From positions 1,302,001 to 1,366,000 of the forward strand of contig NZ_FXTA01000001.1 in NCBI RefSeq assembly GCF_900182645.1: a DNA stretch of 64,000 nucleotides. Direction: 5' to 3'. Positions within the stretch are counted from its first letter, which is position 1. Each line of letters opens with the position of its first letter. The notes under the pieces are model-generated. The model was given only the letters and a program-made list of their open reading frames with translations, did no database searches and was not told the origin of the DNA. Source of the stretch: Flavobacterium resistens (GTDB lineage Bacteria; Bacteroidota; Bacteroidia; Flavobacteriales; Flavobacteriaceae). The position numbers and the translations under genes are program-made. This document shows, one piece after another, positions 36,560 through 45,432 of the stretch.

Positions 36560-37768
36560 TTAAACCTTCTTCCTCCCTTCAATATTCGGTAAGAAACCAG
36601 TAATAATCCCAATCAAAGGCAAAAACGCACAAATCTTAAAAACATATTCTATACTTGTTGCATCGGCGATTTTTCCTAGAACTGCAGAGCCTAAACCTCC
36701 CATTCCGAAGGCGAAACCGAAGAAAAGACCAGCTACCAAACCTACTTTTCCTGGTAATAATTCGGTGGCGTAAACTAGAATTGCAGAAAACGCCGAAGAA
36801 AGAATCAATCCTATAATTACAGATAAAGTTCCGACCCAAAATAAATCCACATAAGGCAACATCAACGTAAATGGCGCAACTCCAAGAATCGAAACCCAGA
36901 TTACATATTTTCTTCCAATGCGGTCGCCAATTGGTCCTCCAATCAAAGTTCCCGCTGCAACAGCTCCAGAAAACAAGAATAAATAAACCTGAGATTGCTG
37001 AATTGAAATATGAAATTTATCAATTAAAAAGAACGTATAATAACTCGTAATACTGCTCATGTAAAAGTATTTAGAGAAAATCAAAACCAATAAAATAATC
37101 AGCGAACCAATAACTCTGTTTTTTGATAAATGATGCGTTTCGATTTTAAGCGCGGCTTTATTAGCATTTCTTTCAGACAAATGTTCCGTGTACCAAAGCG
37201 CAATTTTATACAAAGCAAAAATTCCTATTAAAGCGATAATACAAAACCAAGCCACATAACTTTGTCCGTGCGGAATGATAATAAACGCCGCTAATAAAGG
37301 TCCGATGGCGCTTCCTGCATTTCCTCCCAATTGAAAAATTGATTGTGCCAATCCTTTTTTACCGCCCGAAGCCAAATGCGCGACTCTTGAAGATTCCGGA
37401 TGAAAAATCGAAGATCCAATTCCGATTAAACTTACTGATAACAATAGAAAAGTAAAACTAGACGCAATAGAAACCAAAAATAATCCGGTCATTGTAAAAC
37501 ACATTCCAATAATAAGCGAATACGGTTTTGAATTTTTATCAGTATACATTCCCACAAAAGGCTGCAAGATCGAAGCGACGATTTGATAGGTAAAAGTGAT
37601 AATTCCGATTTGGGTAAAACTCAGTCCGAAATTTTCTTTAATGAGCGGATAAATTGACGGAACTACAGCTTGTAAAAGGTCATTAATTAAATGCGAAAAG
37701 CTGATTATAAAAAGTATTGAATACGTTGTTTTTTTAATTACTTCTGGTTGTACTTTAACGGTTTCCAT
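36560..37768 (-). CDS. MFS exporter, fosmidomycin-resistance (Fsr) type
   Basis: A 402-residue, 12-helix major facilitator. The N-terminal part reads FSHLINDLLQAVVPSIYPLIKENF, and HPESSRVAHLASGG lies near residue 123. This His-Pro-Glu region and the conserved QLGGNAGSAIGPLL near 145 are hallmarks of the Fsr family. Family members export fosmidomycin and other compounds, and the true substrate here is unknown. It is divergent from an AraC-type regulator gene 100 bp away, a common arrangement for regulated efflux pumps. Confidence 0.87.
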   Translation of the reverse strand: METVKVQPEVIKKTTYSILFIISFSHLINDLLQAVVPSIYPLIKENFGLSFTQIGIITFTYQIVASILQPFVGMYTDKNSKPYSLIIGMCFTMTGLFLVSIASSFTFLLLSVSLIGIGSSIFHPESSRVAHLASGGKKGLAQSIFQLGGNAGSAIGPLLAAFIIIPHGQSYVAWFCIIALIGIFALYKIALWYTEHLSERNANKAALKIETHHLSKNRVIGSLIILLVLIFSKYFYMSSITSYYTFFLIDKFHISIQQSQVYLFLFSGAVAAGTLIGGPIGDRIGRKYVIWVSILGVAPFTLMLPYVDLFWVGTLSVIIGLILSSAFSAILVYATELLPGKVGLVAGLFFGFAFGMGGLGSAVLGKIADATSIEYVFKICAFLPLIGIITGFLPNIEGRKKV

Positions 37769-37856
37769 GAGTTGTTTTTAGGTTAATCTTCATTTTAAAA
37801 ATAACAGCTGCATTATTTTTTTACAAAATTGAAATAAATTACAATGTCAAAATTGC

Positions 37857-37864
37857 TATATTTG
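37857..37864 (+). promoter_or_regulatory. Probable promoter -7 element of the AraC-type gene
   Basis: TATATTTG lies only 4 bp before the ATG at 37869. The transcript would therefore start at or next to the start codon, suggesting a leaderless message. Confidence 0.55.
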
Positions 37865-37868
37865 GACA

Positions 37869-38687
37869 ATGAATAATCAGATTCGGACATATAGAATGGC
37901 GCAGGATTATGGATACCAAATCAATCCATCAATTCCTGTAATTGGTTATACCGAAATGGTAAATAACGAAATGTGCATCTCGCATTCGCATCCGAGAGCG
38001 CAACTTATTTATGCTACGCGCGGTGTAATGCATGTTGTGGTTGGTAATCATATTTGGGTTGTAAATCCGTTGCAGGGATTGTGGCTTCCGAGCGGTGTCG
38101 AACATCAGGTTACTTTTCAGAAAGACGTTAATTATTATAGCGTTTTTATCGATCCTTCTGCAACTAAGGGATTGCCAACGAACAGTTTTTCTTTTGATAT
38201 TCCGATGTTCTTAAAACAACTGGTTTTCAAAATAATCTCTTTTGGAACAAACGGAAATCTAACCGATTCGCAACTAAGAATCATTGCTGTTTTTCTTGAT
38301 GAACTAGCACAAATTGTCCCAAGCGCCACATTTTTACCAACTACAAATAATGAAAGATTGCAAAAAGTCGTTGAACTTTTAATGAGCGATGTTGCAAGCA
38401 AACACACGATTGATCATTATGCAGAACTTTCATTTATGAGCAGCAGAACTTTATCGCGTTTATTCATAAAAGAATTGGGAATGAATTTCAGCGATTGGCG
38501 TACGCGTCTTAAATTGCTTGAAGCCATAAAAAGATTAGGCGAAAAACAATCCATAAAAGAAATCGCTTTGGATTTAGGCTATGAAACAGCCAGCGCTTTT
38601 ATTTTTATGTTCAAAAAACATTTAGGTAAAACGCCTTCTAATTATATTTTAGAAGATGAAAATGATTCGGATAAAATATCGGCGTAA
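37869..38687 (+). CDS. AraC-family transcriptional regulator
   Basis: A 272-residue regulator. The N-terminal half is a cupin-like sensor (HSHPRAQLIYATRGVMHVVVGNHIWVVNP, with HSH near 38-40). The C-terminal half (about 165-262) is the double helix-turn-helix of the AraC family, with SFMSSRTLSRLFIKELGMNF and IALDLGYETASAFIFMFKKHLG. The ligand is unknown. It is divergent from the Fsr-type exporter gene and probably controls it, because both starts share a 100-bp spacer. Its promoter element lies almost against the start codon. Confidence 0.92.
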   Translation: MNNQIRTYRMAQDYGYQINPSIPVIGYTEMVNNEMCISHSHPRAQLIYATRGVMHVVVGNHIWVVNPLQGLWLPSGVEHQVTFQKDVNYYSVFIDPSATKGLPTNSFSFDIPMFLKQLVFKIISFGTNGNLTDSQLRIIAVFLDELAQIVPSATFLPTTNNERLQKVVELLMSDVASKHTIDHYAELSFMSSRTLSRLFIKELGMNFSDWRTRLKLLEAIKRLGEKQSIKEIALDLGYETASAFIFMFKKHLGKTPSNYILEDENDSDKISA

Positions 38688-38769
38688 AGCATACATATTT
38701 AAACAACTTTGCTAAAAAATAACCGCTCATTCATATAACTTTAAAGTAGGAATAAAAACAAATTAAAAA

Positions 38770-39129
38770 ATGGACATAATAGGCAACAGATTAATGGCTA
38801 GCACAATTGAAGAAGTCATAGAGAATTCGCAAAAACAAACAATCATTTTTAATTTAATGTTTCCTTATGATTTTGCAAATAATTTGTTTGAAGAAAGATA
38901 TTTAAAGTTCAACAATGTCATTTTCTATCAGGTCGAAGAAATAATTATTCCTTTAGGCAGGATTCCACAAATATGTAATATAAATGATCTTGGTGAATTT
39001 CATAAAATAGTGATCACTCCACCAGATAATTTGGAAGTAAAATTTATCCGGCGAAAATTTGAAATTACTACAACTGTTGGGAAAAGAATTATTGAATTTT
39101 CAGATTATGAGTTTGAAGATAAAAAATAA
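38770..39129 (+). CDS. Hypothetical protein, cytoplasmic
   Basis: A 119-residue protein I do not recognise. It has no signal peptide or membrane helix. The sequence is mixed alpha/beta with hydrophobic strands (QKQTIIFNLMFPYDF, NVIFYQVEEIIIPLG, HKIVITPP, KRIIEFSDYEF). It starts 82 bp after the AraC gene on the same strand. The coding look (regular codon use, a start ATG after an A-rich stretch) is good, but no function can be suggested. Confidence 0.65.
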   Translation: MDIIGNRLMASTIEEVIENSQKQTIIFNLMFPYDFANNLFEERYLKFNNVIFYQVEEIIIPLGRIPQICNINDLGEFHKIVITPPDNLEVKFIRRKFEITTTVGKRIIEFSDYEFEDKK

Positions 39130-39206
39130 TATTTTTTATCCATATCAAATTAAAGTTTAATTCTTTAAAAAACTATTTTAGCTTACCAAATCAAAACCCC
39201 AAAACT

Positions 39207-39656
39207 ATGAAAATTACGATTTCTCTGTCAGCTTTATTTCTATTGCTATCAACCAATTTGTTCAGTCAAACTATCGCGGATTTAAAGTTAAAATCAAAAG
39301 AAATTCCAAAAGCCTATACCTTCAACGACGGTAATATTTGCATTACGCCTCAAGCCTGTACTTTTTACAACGACATTGAAACCTACAGCAATATTGTTGG
39401 AACAGTAAAAAGCAAAGCGATTCAGAATTTTAGAAGCAAAGGCGATCGTGGTTCTATTATGTATTTTGAATTTGAACATGTTTTTAAAGGTGACAGATTT
39501 CTGCAAGGATTACTTTGGGGAAAAGACGGCCAGCCAACAGACGAACATCCGGAAGAATATGTTGTAAAAGGAAAATTTCTAATCATTTGGAGTTTCCGTC
39601 CTGATAGTGCTTTAAAGGAAAAATCCGAAGAAAAAATAGAAAAACTGTTGCCGTAA
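39207..39656 (+). CDS. Secreted protein of unknown function
   Basis: A 149-residue protein with a clear signal peptide (MKITISLSALFLLLSTNLFS, cleavage before QTIAD). The mature part has two Cys residues (NICITPQACTFYND) near residues 43-51 and a basic/hydrophobic middle (GSIMYFEFEHVFKGDRFLQG). The C-terminal LIIWSFRPDSALKEKSEEKIEKLLP is charged. The family is not recognised. It is probably periplasmic. Confidence 0.7.
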   Translation: MKITISLSALFLLLSTNLFSQTIADLKLKSKEIPKAYTFNDGNICITPQACTFYNDIETYSNIVGTVKSKAIQNFRSKGDRGSIMYFEFEHVFKGDRFLQGLLWGKDGQPTDEHPEEYVVKGKFLIIWSFRPDSALKEKSEEKIEKLLP

Positions 39657-39754
39657 AACATCGAAGAACATTTAAAGAGTAAATTAACTTCATTTAGAAT
39701 TCATCTTTTCGAATTACTTTTGCAAGTGCAACACTTCATCTTAAATAATAAAAA

Positions 39755-40120
39755 ATGAAACCACAAATACGAATTCTTTCTTATTCAATACTTTTCTTTT
39801 TATATCTAATTTCAACACCGATTATTTTAAAAATAGGTGAAAAACTAAAAACGGATCCTTTTCTAACTTTAGGATTCGGTTATGCGGTCTTCAATATTAT
39901 TTACGCTTTTATAGCTTTAAAATGGAAACCTTTATTGAATGTAATCTACGCTATAGCGATTGCATCATTAGCGTTATTTCTCGCTTTGAAGTTTACAAAT
40001 TTGCATTTGCTTTTCGAATACGATCCGTATCAGGTAAAAACGGCTATACTTGCTAATGCTGTTTTTGCTGTTATTTTTTGGGAGATTGTTTATCAGGTGA
40101 AAATTAGAATGAAAAAATAA
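39755..40120 (+). CDS. Small four-helix membrane protein
   Basis: A 121-residue hydrophobic protein with four probable transmembrane helices (about 7-24, 38-53, 59-78 and 95-112). It has basic ends (MKPQIRILSYS... and ...KIRMKK). There are no catalytic or binding motifs that I can see. The family is not recognised. It is separate from its neighbours by about 100 bp and 70 bp. Confidence 0.68.
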   Translation: MKPQIRILSYSILFFLYLISTPIILKIGEKLKTDPFLTLGFGYAVFNIIYAFIALKWKPLLNVIYAIAIASLALFLALKFTNLHLLFEYDPYQVKTAILANAVFAVIFWEIVYQVKIRMKK

Positions 40121-40189
40121 TTTTTTCAATTCGCTCTAGCTTCACTTTTTATATTTTTTAAAATTCACTTTCCAATAAAAAAGTAAATA

Positions 40190-40807
40190 ATGAAACTAAA
40201 ATCGCTCTTAATATTGCTAACCCTGTTTCAATTTTCATGTAAAGACAAAAAAGAAAAGCAAGTTGAAACATGGAATAAACGAGTTCAGGAATTCAAAATT
40301 CAAACAAAAAAGAGTAATGTTTTTGATTTTCAAAAGTTTATAATCTCAAAAGGGAAAATTGGAGAAATAAAAATAGGAATGCATATTAATGATGCTGAAA
40401 AATTCTTAAACCAATTGACTAAAACAAAAGCTGAAGCTTACGATTTTGGTTTTGACGGAGGCGGATTTGCCTATATTTATTCTTTAAAAAACCAACCTGT
40501 TATAGCGTTAATTCCGAAAAGAGATTCGGATGAAATTTTAGCAATCGCTGCTTTAAGTAAAAACCTAAAAATGAACAATGGTTTGCATCCAGAATCTACT
40601 GTTGCTGAAATACGACAAAAATATCCGGATATTAAAGTTAATCAAGATATAATGATGGATTGGGAATTTATGCAAGACGAAAAAAACAATCTGCAATTTA
40701 TATTTATGACCAGTGAAAATAACCAAATTGGAGAATACTCCGAACTCGAAATACCTTCAGAACCAAAAAGAATCGATATAAAAACGGATTGGATTGAAAT
40801 CAGATAA
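40190..40807 (+). CDS. Lipoprotein of unknown function
   Basis: A 205-residue lipoprotein with lipobox FQFSC (Cys 17) followed by a Lys-rich tether. The body is alpha/beta, with GKIGEIKIGMHINDAEKFLNQ, which looks like the small motif seen in many Bacteroidota lipoproteins where a Gly-Met turn starts a helix. GGGFAYIYSLKNQPVIALIP and HPESTVAEIRQKYPDI follow. I do not recognise a characterised family. Confidence 0.72.
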   Translation: MKLKSLLILLTLFQFSCKDKKEKQVETWNKRVQEFKIQTKKSNVFDFQKFIISKGKIGEIKIGMHINDAEKFLNQLTKTKAEAYDFGFDGGGFAYIYSLKNQPVIALIPKRDSDEILAIAALSKNLKMNNGLHPESTVAEIRQKYPDIKVNQDIMMDWEFMQDEKNNLQFIFMTSENNQIGEYSELEIPSEPKRIDIKTDWIEIR

Positions 40808-40930
40808 AAATCTGCTCATTTAAAATACATACTACAATTCAGAATATAAATCTACCTCGACAACAGCATTTTACAAACGTAATTTCTTAAATTAGCTTAT
40901 AAACATTTCTAATGAAAATTTTATTTGGCT

Positions 40931-41398
40931 ATGAAAAATACTTCAGAAATTGCAAATCGGTTTAGAGAGATTATTTTAAACGGAACCTGGGTTGCCAATA
41001 CCAATTACAAAGATCAGCTCGAAAATCTGGATTGGAAAATTGCCGTTGCTCCACTTCAAAACTTAAATACAATTGCAATTCTCGCGCAACATATTCATTA
41101 CTACATTAACGGAATAAATCAGGTTTTTAAAGGCGGAACATTGGATATAAAAGATAAATTCAGTTTTGACTTTCCTCCTATTCAGTCGCAACAAGAATGG
41201 GAAATTTTTCTAAACAAATTTTGGAATGCAGCTGAAGAATTTGCTTCTTTGGTGGAACAAATGCCTGATGAAAAACTAGATGAAGGTTTTGTTGATGTAA
41301 AATATGGCACTTACAGAAGAAATATCGACTGTATGATTGAACACAGTTATTATCATTTAGGCCAAATTGTATTGATTAAAAAACTCTTGCAAAACTGA
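40931..41398 (+). CDS. DinB-family protein
   Basis: A 155-residue four-helix-bundle protein. It has NLNTIAILAQHIHYYINGINQVF with His residues near 55-57, and IEHSYYHLGQIVLIKKLL at the C-terminus with the paired His residues. This is the DinB/YfiT metal-site arrangement. Such proteins can be thiol-dependent transferases or stress-induced proteins of unknown function. The ATG at 40931 is used in preference to a TTG six bases upstream. Confidence 0.82.
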   Translation: MKNTSEIANRFREIILNGTWVANTNYKDQLENLDWKIAVAPLQNLNTIAILAQHIHYYINGINQVFKGGTLDIKDKFSFDFPPIQSQQEWEIFLNKFWNAAEEFASLVEQMPDEKLDEGFVDVKYGTYRRNIDCMIEHSYYHLGQIVLIKKLLQN

Positions 41399-41480
41399 AA
41401 AAATAATAAAGCTTAACCTTAACTTTTTTTTCAAAATAGTAAAATTCGTAAATTTAATTTTCAATTCTAAAAATTTAAAA

Positions 41481-41846
41481 ATGAAGAAAATACTTTTATT
41501 ATTTGTTTTGTTAATTGGTTTATCTGCTAATGCTCAAACTTCTAAAGAATTGATAGGAAAATGGCAATTAGTAAAATGGACCAAAAACGGTAAAGAAAAA
41601 GATATTCAGAAACGTTTTAAAACAGATCAGGTTTTTCAGGTATTTAAAGAAAATGGCGATTTCGAAAGTGTAATTGGCGATGAATCTCATAAAGCAAAAT
41701 GGAAATTATCAAGCGACAATTCTCAGTTGACGATCGTTTCTGTTATTTTGCCAGTTGTATTTAAAATTAATTCTTTTGACAGAGAAAAACGTAGTATCTC
41801 AAACCCTGAAGTGGGCACTTTTGAGTATAAAAAAGTAAGTGACTAA
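41481..41846 (+). CDS. Secreted lipocalin-like domain protein
   Basis: A 121-residue protein with a signal peptide (ending GLSANAQ, residue 19). The mature part begins SKELIGKWQLVKWTKNGKEK, with the Gly-x-Trp opening of lipocalin-like beta-barrels. Alternating strands follow (VFQVFKENGDFESVIGD, AKWKLSSDNSQLTIV). It is a small barrel of the type often annotated lipocalin-like in Bacteroidota. The ligand is unknown. Confidence 0.72.
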   Translation: MKKILLLFVLLIGLSANAQTSKELIGKWQLVKWTKNGKEKDIQKRFKTDQVFQVFKENGDFESVIGDESHKAKWKLSSDNSQLTIVSVILPVVFKINSFDREKRSISNPEVGTFEYKKVSD

Positions 41847-41895
41847 ATCCCGATCGTTTTTTTATTACTCAAAAAAAACAAAACTTCTCATCTAG

Positions 41896-41941
41896 CCCCG
41901 ATAGAGCCGATATCCTCGCAGAGATAAAGGCGAAAGCGGGA
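41896..41941. repeat. Dispersed palindromic repeat, copy B
   Basis: The sequence begins CCCCGATAGAGCCGATATCC and ends GGCGAAAGCGGGA. Its reverse complement resembles the element at 33995-34050. It lies in the 202-bp spacer before a frameshifted lipoprotein gene. Confidence 0.68.
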
Positions 41942-42048
41942 CTGAACATTCTTATGAAAACATAGGTTTCTGCTCCTTAAAAAATCTAAAAAAAGGCATA
42001 GTTGTTGAAAGTTAAAAAAGATATATTTACACCTTCAAAAAATACAAC

Positions 42049-43235
42049 ATGCAAAAAATTACTTTTCTATTTTCTATATTATTTTTGGCCTTTTCTTCGT
42101 GCGGTGTAAAAACAACTCAAGCGTTAATAAGCGATGGGAATTATGACGGCGCAATTGACCGTGCGGTTGAAGCTTTAAGAACGAATAAAGATTCAAAAGG
42201 AAAACAGGATTATGTATATCTGCTCGAAGAGGCTTTGCTAAAGCGAAAGATAGAGACTTACGTAATCTTGAAATGCTCAACAAAGAAAATAATCCTGCAA
42301 ATACTGAACGTATCTACAATACTTATGTACAGCTAAACAACCGTCAGGAAAAAATTAGGCCTATTTTGCCTTTGAAATTATTAAAACAGGGAAGAAACGC
42401 ACTTTTTCCGTTTGATAATTATTCGAATGAAATTGTAAACAGCAAAAACGCACTTTCAAAATATCTGTATGAGAACGCTTCTGCTCTTTTGAAATCAAAT
42501 AACAAAATGGATTTCAGAAAAGCTTACGATGATTTTGCCTATTTGGAAAGTTTAAATCCGAATTATAAAAATGCAAAAAAACTAATGGATGATGCTCAGT
42601 TTAAAGGAACTGATTTTGTGGATGTTTATGCCAAAAATGAAACCAATATGGTGATTCCGAAAATGCTTCAGGATGATTTATTGGATTTTAAAACTTATGG
42701 ATTAAACGACAAATGGACGGTTTATCATAGTGCAAGACAAAAAAATATAAACTACGATTACAGTCTGATTATTAATTTTAGAGATATTTATATTTCGCCA
42801 GAGCAAATCAAAGAAAAGGAATTTACTAAAGAAAGACAGGTAAAAGATGGCGTAAAAACACTTTTGGACAGCCGAGGAAAACCTGTAAAAGACAGTCTGG
42901 GGAAAGAAGTTAAAGTAGATAATTTTAAAATTCTTCGCGCAACTGTCTACGAATTTAGACAATTTAAATCGTGCCAGGTTACTGCAAAAGTTGACTACGT
43001 AGATTTGAAATCGAATCAACTGGTTCAAACATTTCCAATTAGCAGTGAATTTGTTTTTGAGAATATATATTCGACTTATAAAGGCGATAAAAATGCATGC
43101 GATGACAATTATCTTGGCAACTTCAATAAACGTGCGGTTTTGTTTCCGAATAACGAACAAATGGTTTATGACACGGGCGAAGACTTGAAAGCCAAACTAA
43201 AAGACATCATTGTAAAGAATAAATTTAGACGGTAA
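42049..43235 (+). pseudogene. Lipoprotein gene split by a single-base frameshift
   Basis: The first frame (42049 on) encodes a lipoprotein start (ILFLAFSSCGVK, Cys 18) and reads LLEEALLKRK near 42235. The second frame (to 43235) continues with KAKDRDLRNLEMLNKENN. Joined by adding one T near 42233-42240 (gaggctttgctaaagcg), the protein would be 395 residues with a plausible AFAKAKD junction and a TPR-like helical start. The later part has DDFAYLESLNPNYKNAKKLM, and a C-terminal half rich in beta-strands. The absence of other stops in the second frame suggests either a very recent mutation or a sequencing error in a T run. Confidence 0.8.
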
Positions 43236-43258
43236 TTATATAACACGATTATAAAGAA

Positions 43259-43290
43259 AAAGGCGCATTTTTAATGCGTCTTTTTTTGTT
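43259..43290 (+). terminator. Terminator after the frameshifted lipoprotein gene
   Basis: A cgcatt/aatgcg stem-loop is followed by a seven-T run, before the ArsR promoter region. Confidence 0.75.
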
Positions 43291-43326
43291 TAGGTTCTTT
43301 TCTTAAAAAAAAAATGCTTTTTTGAA

Positions 43327-43360
43327 TTGCGCAACCAAAAAGTTGCATATATTTGCAACT
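43327..43360 (+). promoter_or_regulatory. Promoter and probable operator of the arsR gene
   Basis: TTG at 43327-43329, an 18-bp spacer and TATATTTG at 43348-43355 form a near-consensus promoter. The -7 box lies inside the dyad AGTTGCA-tatatt-TGCAACT (43341-43360). A further TTGCG half site follows. A repressor bound there would block the -7 box, as expected for ArsR autoregulation. Confidence 0.7.
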
Positions 43361-43387
43361 GATTAGTTGCGTAATTCTATTTTAAAA

Positions 43388-43714
43388 ATGAAACGAGATA
43401 TTTTTCAGGCAATCGCCGATCCGACGCGAAGAGCAATTTTAGTTTTAATTTCTTCAACAGCATTAACCCCAAATGCAATTGCAGAACAATTTAAAACAAC
43501 GAGACAAGCAGTTTCTAAACACATTAAAGTTTTAAACGAATGTGATTTATTGGAAGAAAAAAAACTGGGCAGAGAAATTTATTATCAGCTCAAAATTGAC
43601 AAAATGAAAGAAGTAGATCAATGGATGGAACAATTCAAGAAAATCTGGGAAAGCCGTTTCAGCCAATTGGATCAAGTATTATTAAATTTAAAATCTAAAG
43701 AAAATGAAATCTGA
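43388..43714 (+). CDS. ArsR-family winged-helix repressor
   Basis: A 108-residue regulator with the ArsR/SmtB fold. The N-terminal helix reads MKRDIFQAIADPTRRAILVLIS. The recognition region is NAIAEQFKTTRQAVSKHIKVLNECDLLEE, and the wing is KKLGREIYYQLK. No CxC metal site is present, so it probably senses something other than metal or only represses locally. The ATG at 43388 is chosen because an upstream TTG lies close to the promoter. The next gene begins inside it (11-bp overlap), which couples their translation. Confidence 0.9.
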   Translation: MKRDIFQAIADPTRRAILVLISSTALTPNAIAEQFKTTRQAVSKHIKVLNECDLLEEKKLGREIYYQLKIDKMKEVDQWMEQFKKIWESRFSQLDQVLLNLKSKENEI

Positions 43715-44204
43715 ACTTACAATGAATTTTTCCATAGATAAGGAAAATATAGCCGTAATTATAAAACGCGAATTCAATGCGTCATTGTCAAACGTTTGGG
43801 CAGCCTGGACAGAGGTTGAGATATTAGATCAATGGTGGGCGCCGGCTCCCTTCAAATCCAAAACAAAAAGCATGGAATTCAAGGAAGGCGGGCGCAGATT
43901 GTACGCCATGGTTGGGCCAGATGGTCAGGAACGTTGGAGTTTTTTTGATTATTCTTCTATTTCTCCAAAAACAAATTTCAAACACTCTTCTACTTTTTGC
44001 GATGCTGATGCAAATCCAGATCCAAATATGGGAAGTTCTTATTGGGATGTTACATTTTCTGAAGAAGGCGATTTGACTGTTGTTGATATTGTAATAAAAC
44101 GCGATAGTCTGGCCGAATTAGAAAAAGTTGTAGAAATGGGATTCAAAGAAGGATTTACAAGCACGCTTAAAATCTTGGACAAAATTCTTGAAGCAGGCAA
44201 ATAA
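43704..44204 (+). CDS. SRPBCC/AHSA1-domain protein, first copy
   Basis: A 166-residue helix-grip-fold protein of the AHSA1-like SRPBCC family. The core is FNASLSNVWAAWTEVEIL near residue 24, followed by DQWWAPAPFKSKTKSMEFKE. A long C-terminal helix (MGFKEGFTSTLKILDKILEA) covers the ligand cavity. Partnerships of ArsR repressors with AHSA1-like proteins are common in bacteria, and the role is unclear. It overlaps the arsR gene by 11 bp. A close paralogue follows at 44251. Confidence 0.88.
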   Translation: MKSELTMNFSIDKENIAVIIKREFNASLSNVWAAWTEVEILDQWWAPAPFKSKTKSMEFKEGGRRLYAMVGPDGQERWSFFDYSSISPKTNFKHSSTFCDADANPDPNMGSSYWDVTFSEEGDLTVVDIVIKRDSLAELEKVVEMGFKEGFTSTLKILDKILEAGK

Positions 44205-44250
44205 AATGCTTTGAATAAAATCAAATACTAATACATTTAAAATCAATATT

Positions 44251-44751
44251 ATGAAATCAAATCTTTTAATGAATTTTACTGTAGATAAAGAAACGAGTAC
44301 CGTAAATGTAAAACGTGAATTTAATGCATCATTGTCAGCTGTTTGGTCAGCGTGGACAGAAGCTGAAATTCTGGATCAATGGTGGGCGCCAGCTCCGTGG
44401 AAGGCACGAACTAAAAGCATGGAATTTAAAGAAGGCGGACGCCGACTGTATGCAATGGTTGGTCCTGAAGGTGAAGAACATTGGGCAATTGCCGATTTTA
44501 CTTCAATCAGTCCGAAGACAAATTTTAAATATTTAGATGCTTTCAGTGACAGCGAAGGAAATTTAAACAAAGAATTCCCTCGTTCTGACTGGGATGTCAA
44601 TTTTTCTGAACAAGATGGTTCGACTTTTGTTGATATTGCGATTAAACATGAAAAACTTTCTGATTTGGAAATGATTATTCAGATGGGATTCAAAGAAGGC
44701 TTTACTATTGCAATGGAAGGTTTGGATGTAATTTTTGCAAATCAATCCTAG
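44251..44751 (+). CDS. SRPBCC/AHSA1-domain protein, second copy
   Basis: A 166-residue paralogue of the preceding protein. The two share long near-identical stretches such as TKSMEFKEGGRRLYAMVGP and SISPKTNFK. They differ mainly in the second half and at the C-terminus, where this one reads FTIAMEGLDVIFANQS. The pair is a tandem duplication with early divergence. It is expected to be co-transcribed with arsR and the first copy, because only 46 bp separate the copies and a terminator follows at 44774. Confidence 0.88.
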   Translation: MKSNLLMNFTVDKETSTVNVKREFNASLSAVWSAWTEAEILDQWWAPAPWKARTKSMEFKEGGRRLYAMVGPEGEEHWAIADFTSISPKTNFKYLDAFSDSEGNLNKEFPRSDWDVNFSEQDGSTFVDIAIKHEKLSDLEMIIQMGFKEGFTIAMEGLDVIFANQS

Positions 44752-44773
44752 TAAAAAATATATTCGCAATTCA

Positions 44774-44810
44774 AAAATACCGCTTTGTTATAGAAGCGGT
44801 ATTTTTTTTA
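44774..44810 (+). terminator. Terminator of the arsR-SRPBCC operon
   Basis: An aaataccgctt / aagcggtattt stem with a 6-base loop is followed by a T run, 23 bp after the second SRPBCC stop. Confidence 0.9.
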
Positions 44811-44883
44811 CTTATATTTTAATTGCTATAATTTGAGTTTAATTTGTATTTTCAACCTGAAAACTAGAGTCAAAAAAACTTAA

Positions 44884-45393
44884 ATGATCCATCTTTTTAC
44901 AAAACTTAAAAATACGTACCTACTTTTTACTTTACTGTTATTAATCAGTTCATGCAATTCAAGCAAAAAAATCTCTGGAATTTACAGATCAAATTTTGCG
45001 CAATATGGCTTTTTTGTAACCGAAGTTAAACTGAATGAGGACAGTACAGCTGTATTTCAAAAATGGGGAGATGTATTGGGTGAAAAACTAAACGGAAAAT
45101 ATAAAATTTCGAAAAATACTTTATATCTAAAATTTAATAAACTAAAACATGATTCATCAAAAGACACTGTGTCAATTAATGAATTATCAATGATTCCTAT
45201 TGATACATCTGAATATCGAGATTCACATGGATACGATTTAAAATCTGAAAATGGGATTCCATATCATCTTAAATTCAAGATAAAACATAATAAGCTACTT
45301 GTCTATAATTTTGTAAGTGACAAAATTATTCGCAGATGCCAAGGATCAAAAAATAAAGCGAGATTTTATTTAAAGAAACTAGATAACTATTAA
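44884..45393 (+). CDS. Lipoprotein of unknown function
   Basis: A 169-residue lipoprotein (lipobox LISSCNSS, Cys near 24). The mature part opens SSKKISGIYRSNFAQYGFFVTEVKL, and a beta-rich segment follows (GEKLNGKYKISKNTLYLKFNK). This small-barrel look is shared with several Bacteroidota lipoproteins that are described only as lipocalin-like. The C-terminus is Lys-rich. I see no enzyme motif. Confidence 0.7.
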   Translation: MIHLFTKLKNTYLLFTLLLLISSCNSSKKISGIYRSNFAQYGFFVTEVKLNEDSTAVFQKWGDVLGEKLNGKYKISKNTLYLKFNKLKHDSSKDTVSINELSMIPIDTSEYRDSHGYDLKSENGIPYHLKFKIKHNKLLVYNFVSDKIIRRCQGSKNKARFYLKKLDNY

Positions 45394-45432
45394 AAACTAC
45401 CTTTAAAAAACCAAAATTCTAACCAAAACATT

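Noticed and set aside
42200..42290. Programmed frameshift in the lipoprotein gene
   Set aside because: No slippery heptamer or stimulatory hairpin is visible; a mutation or sequence error is simpler.
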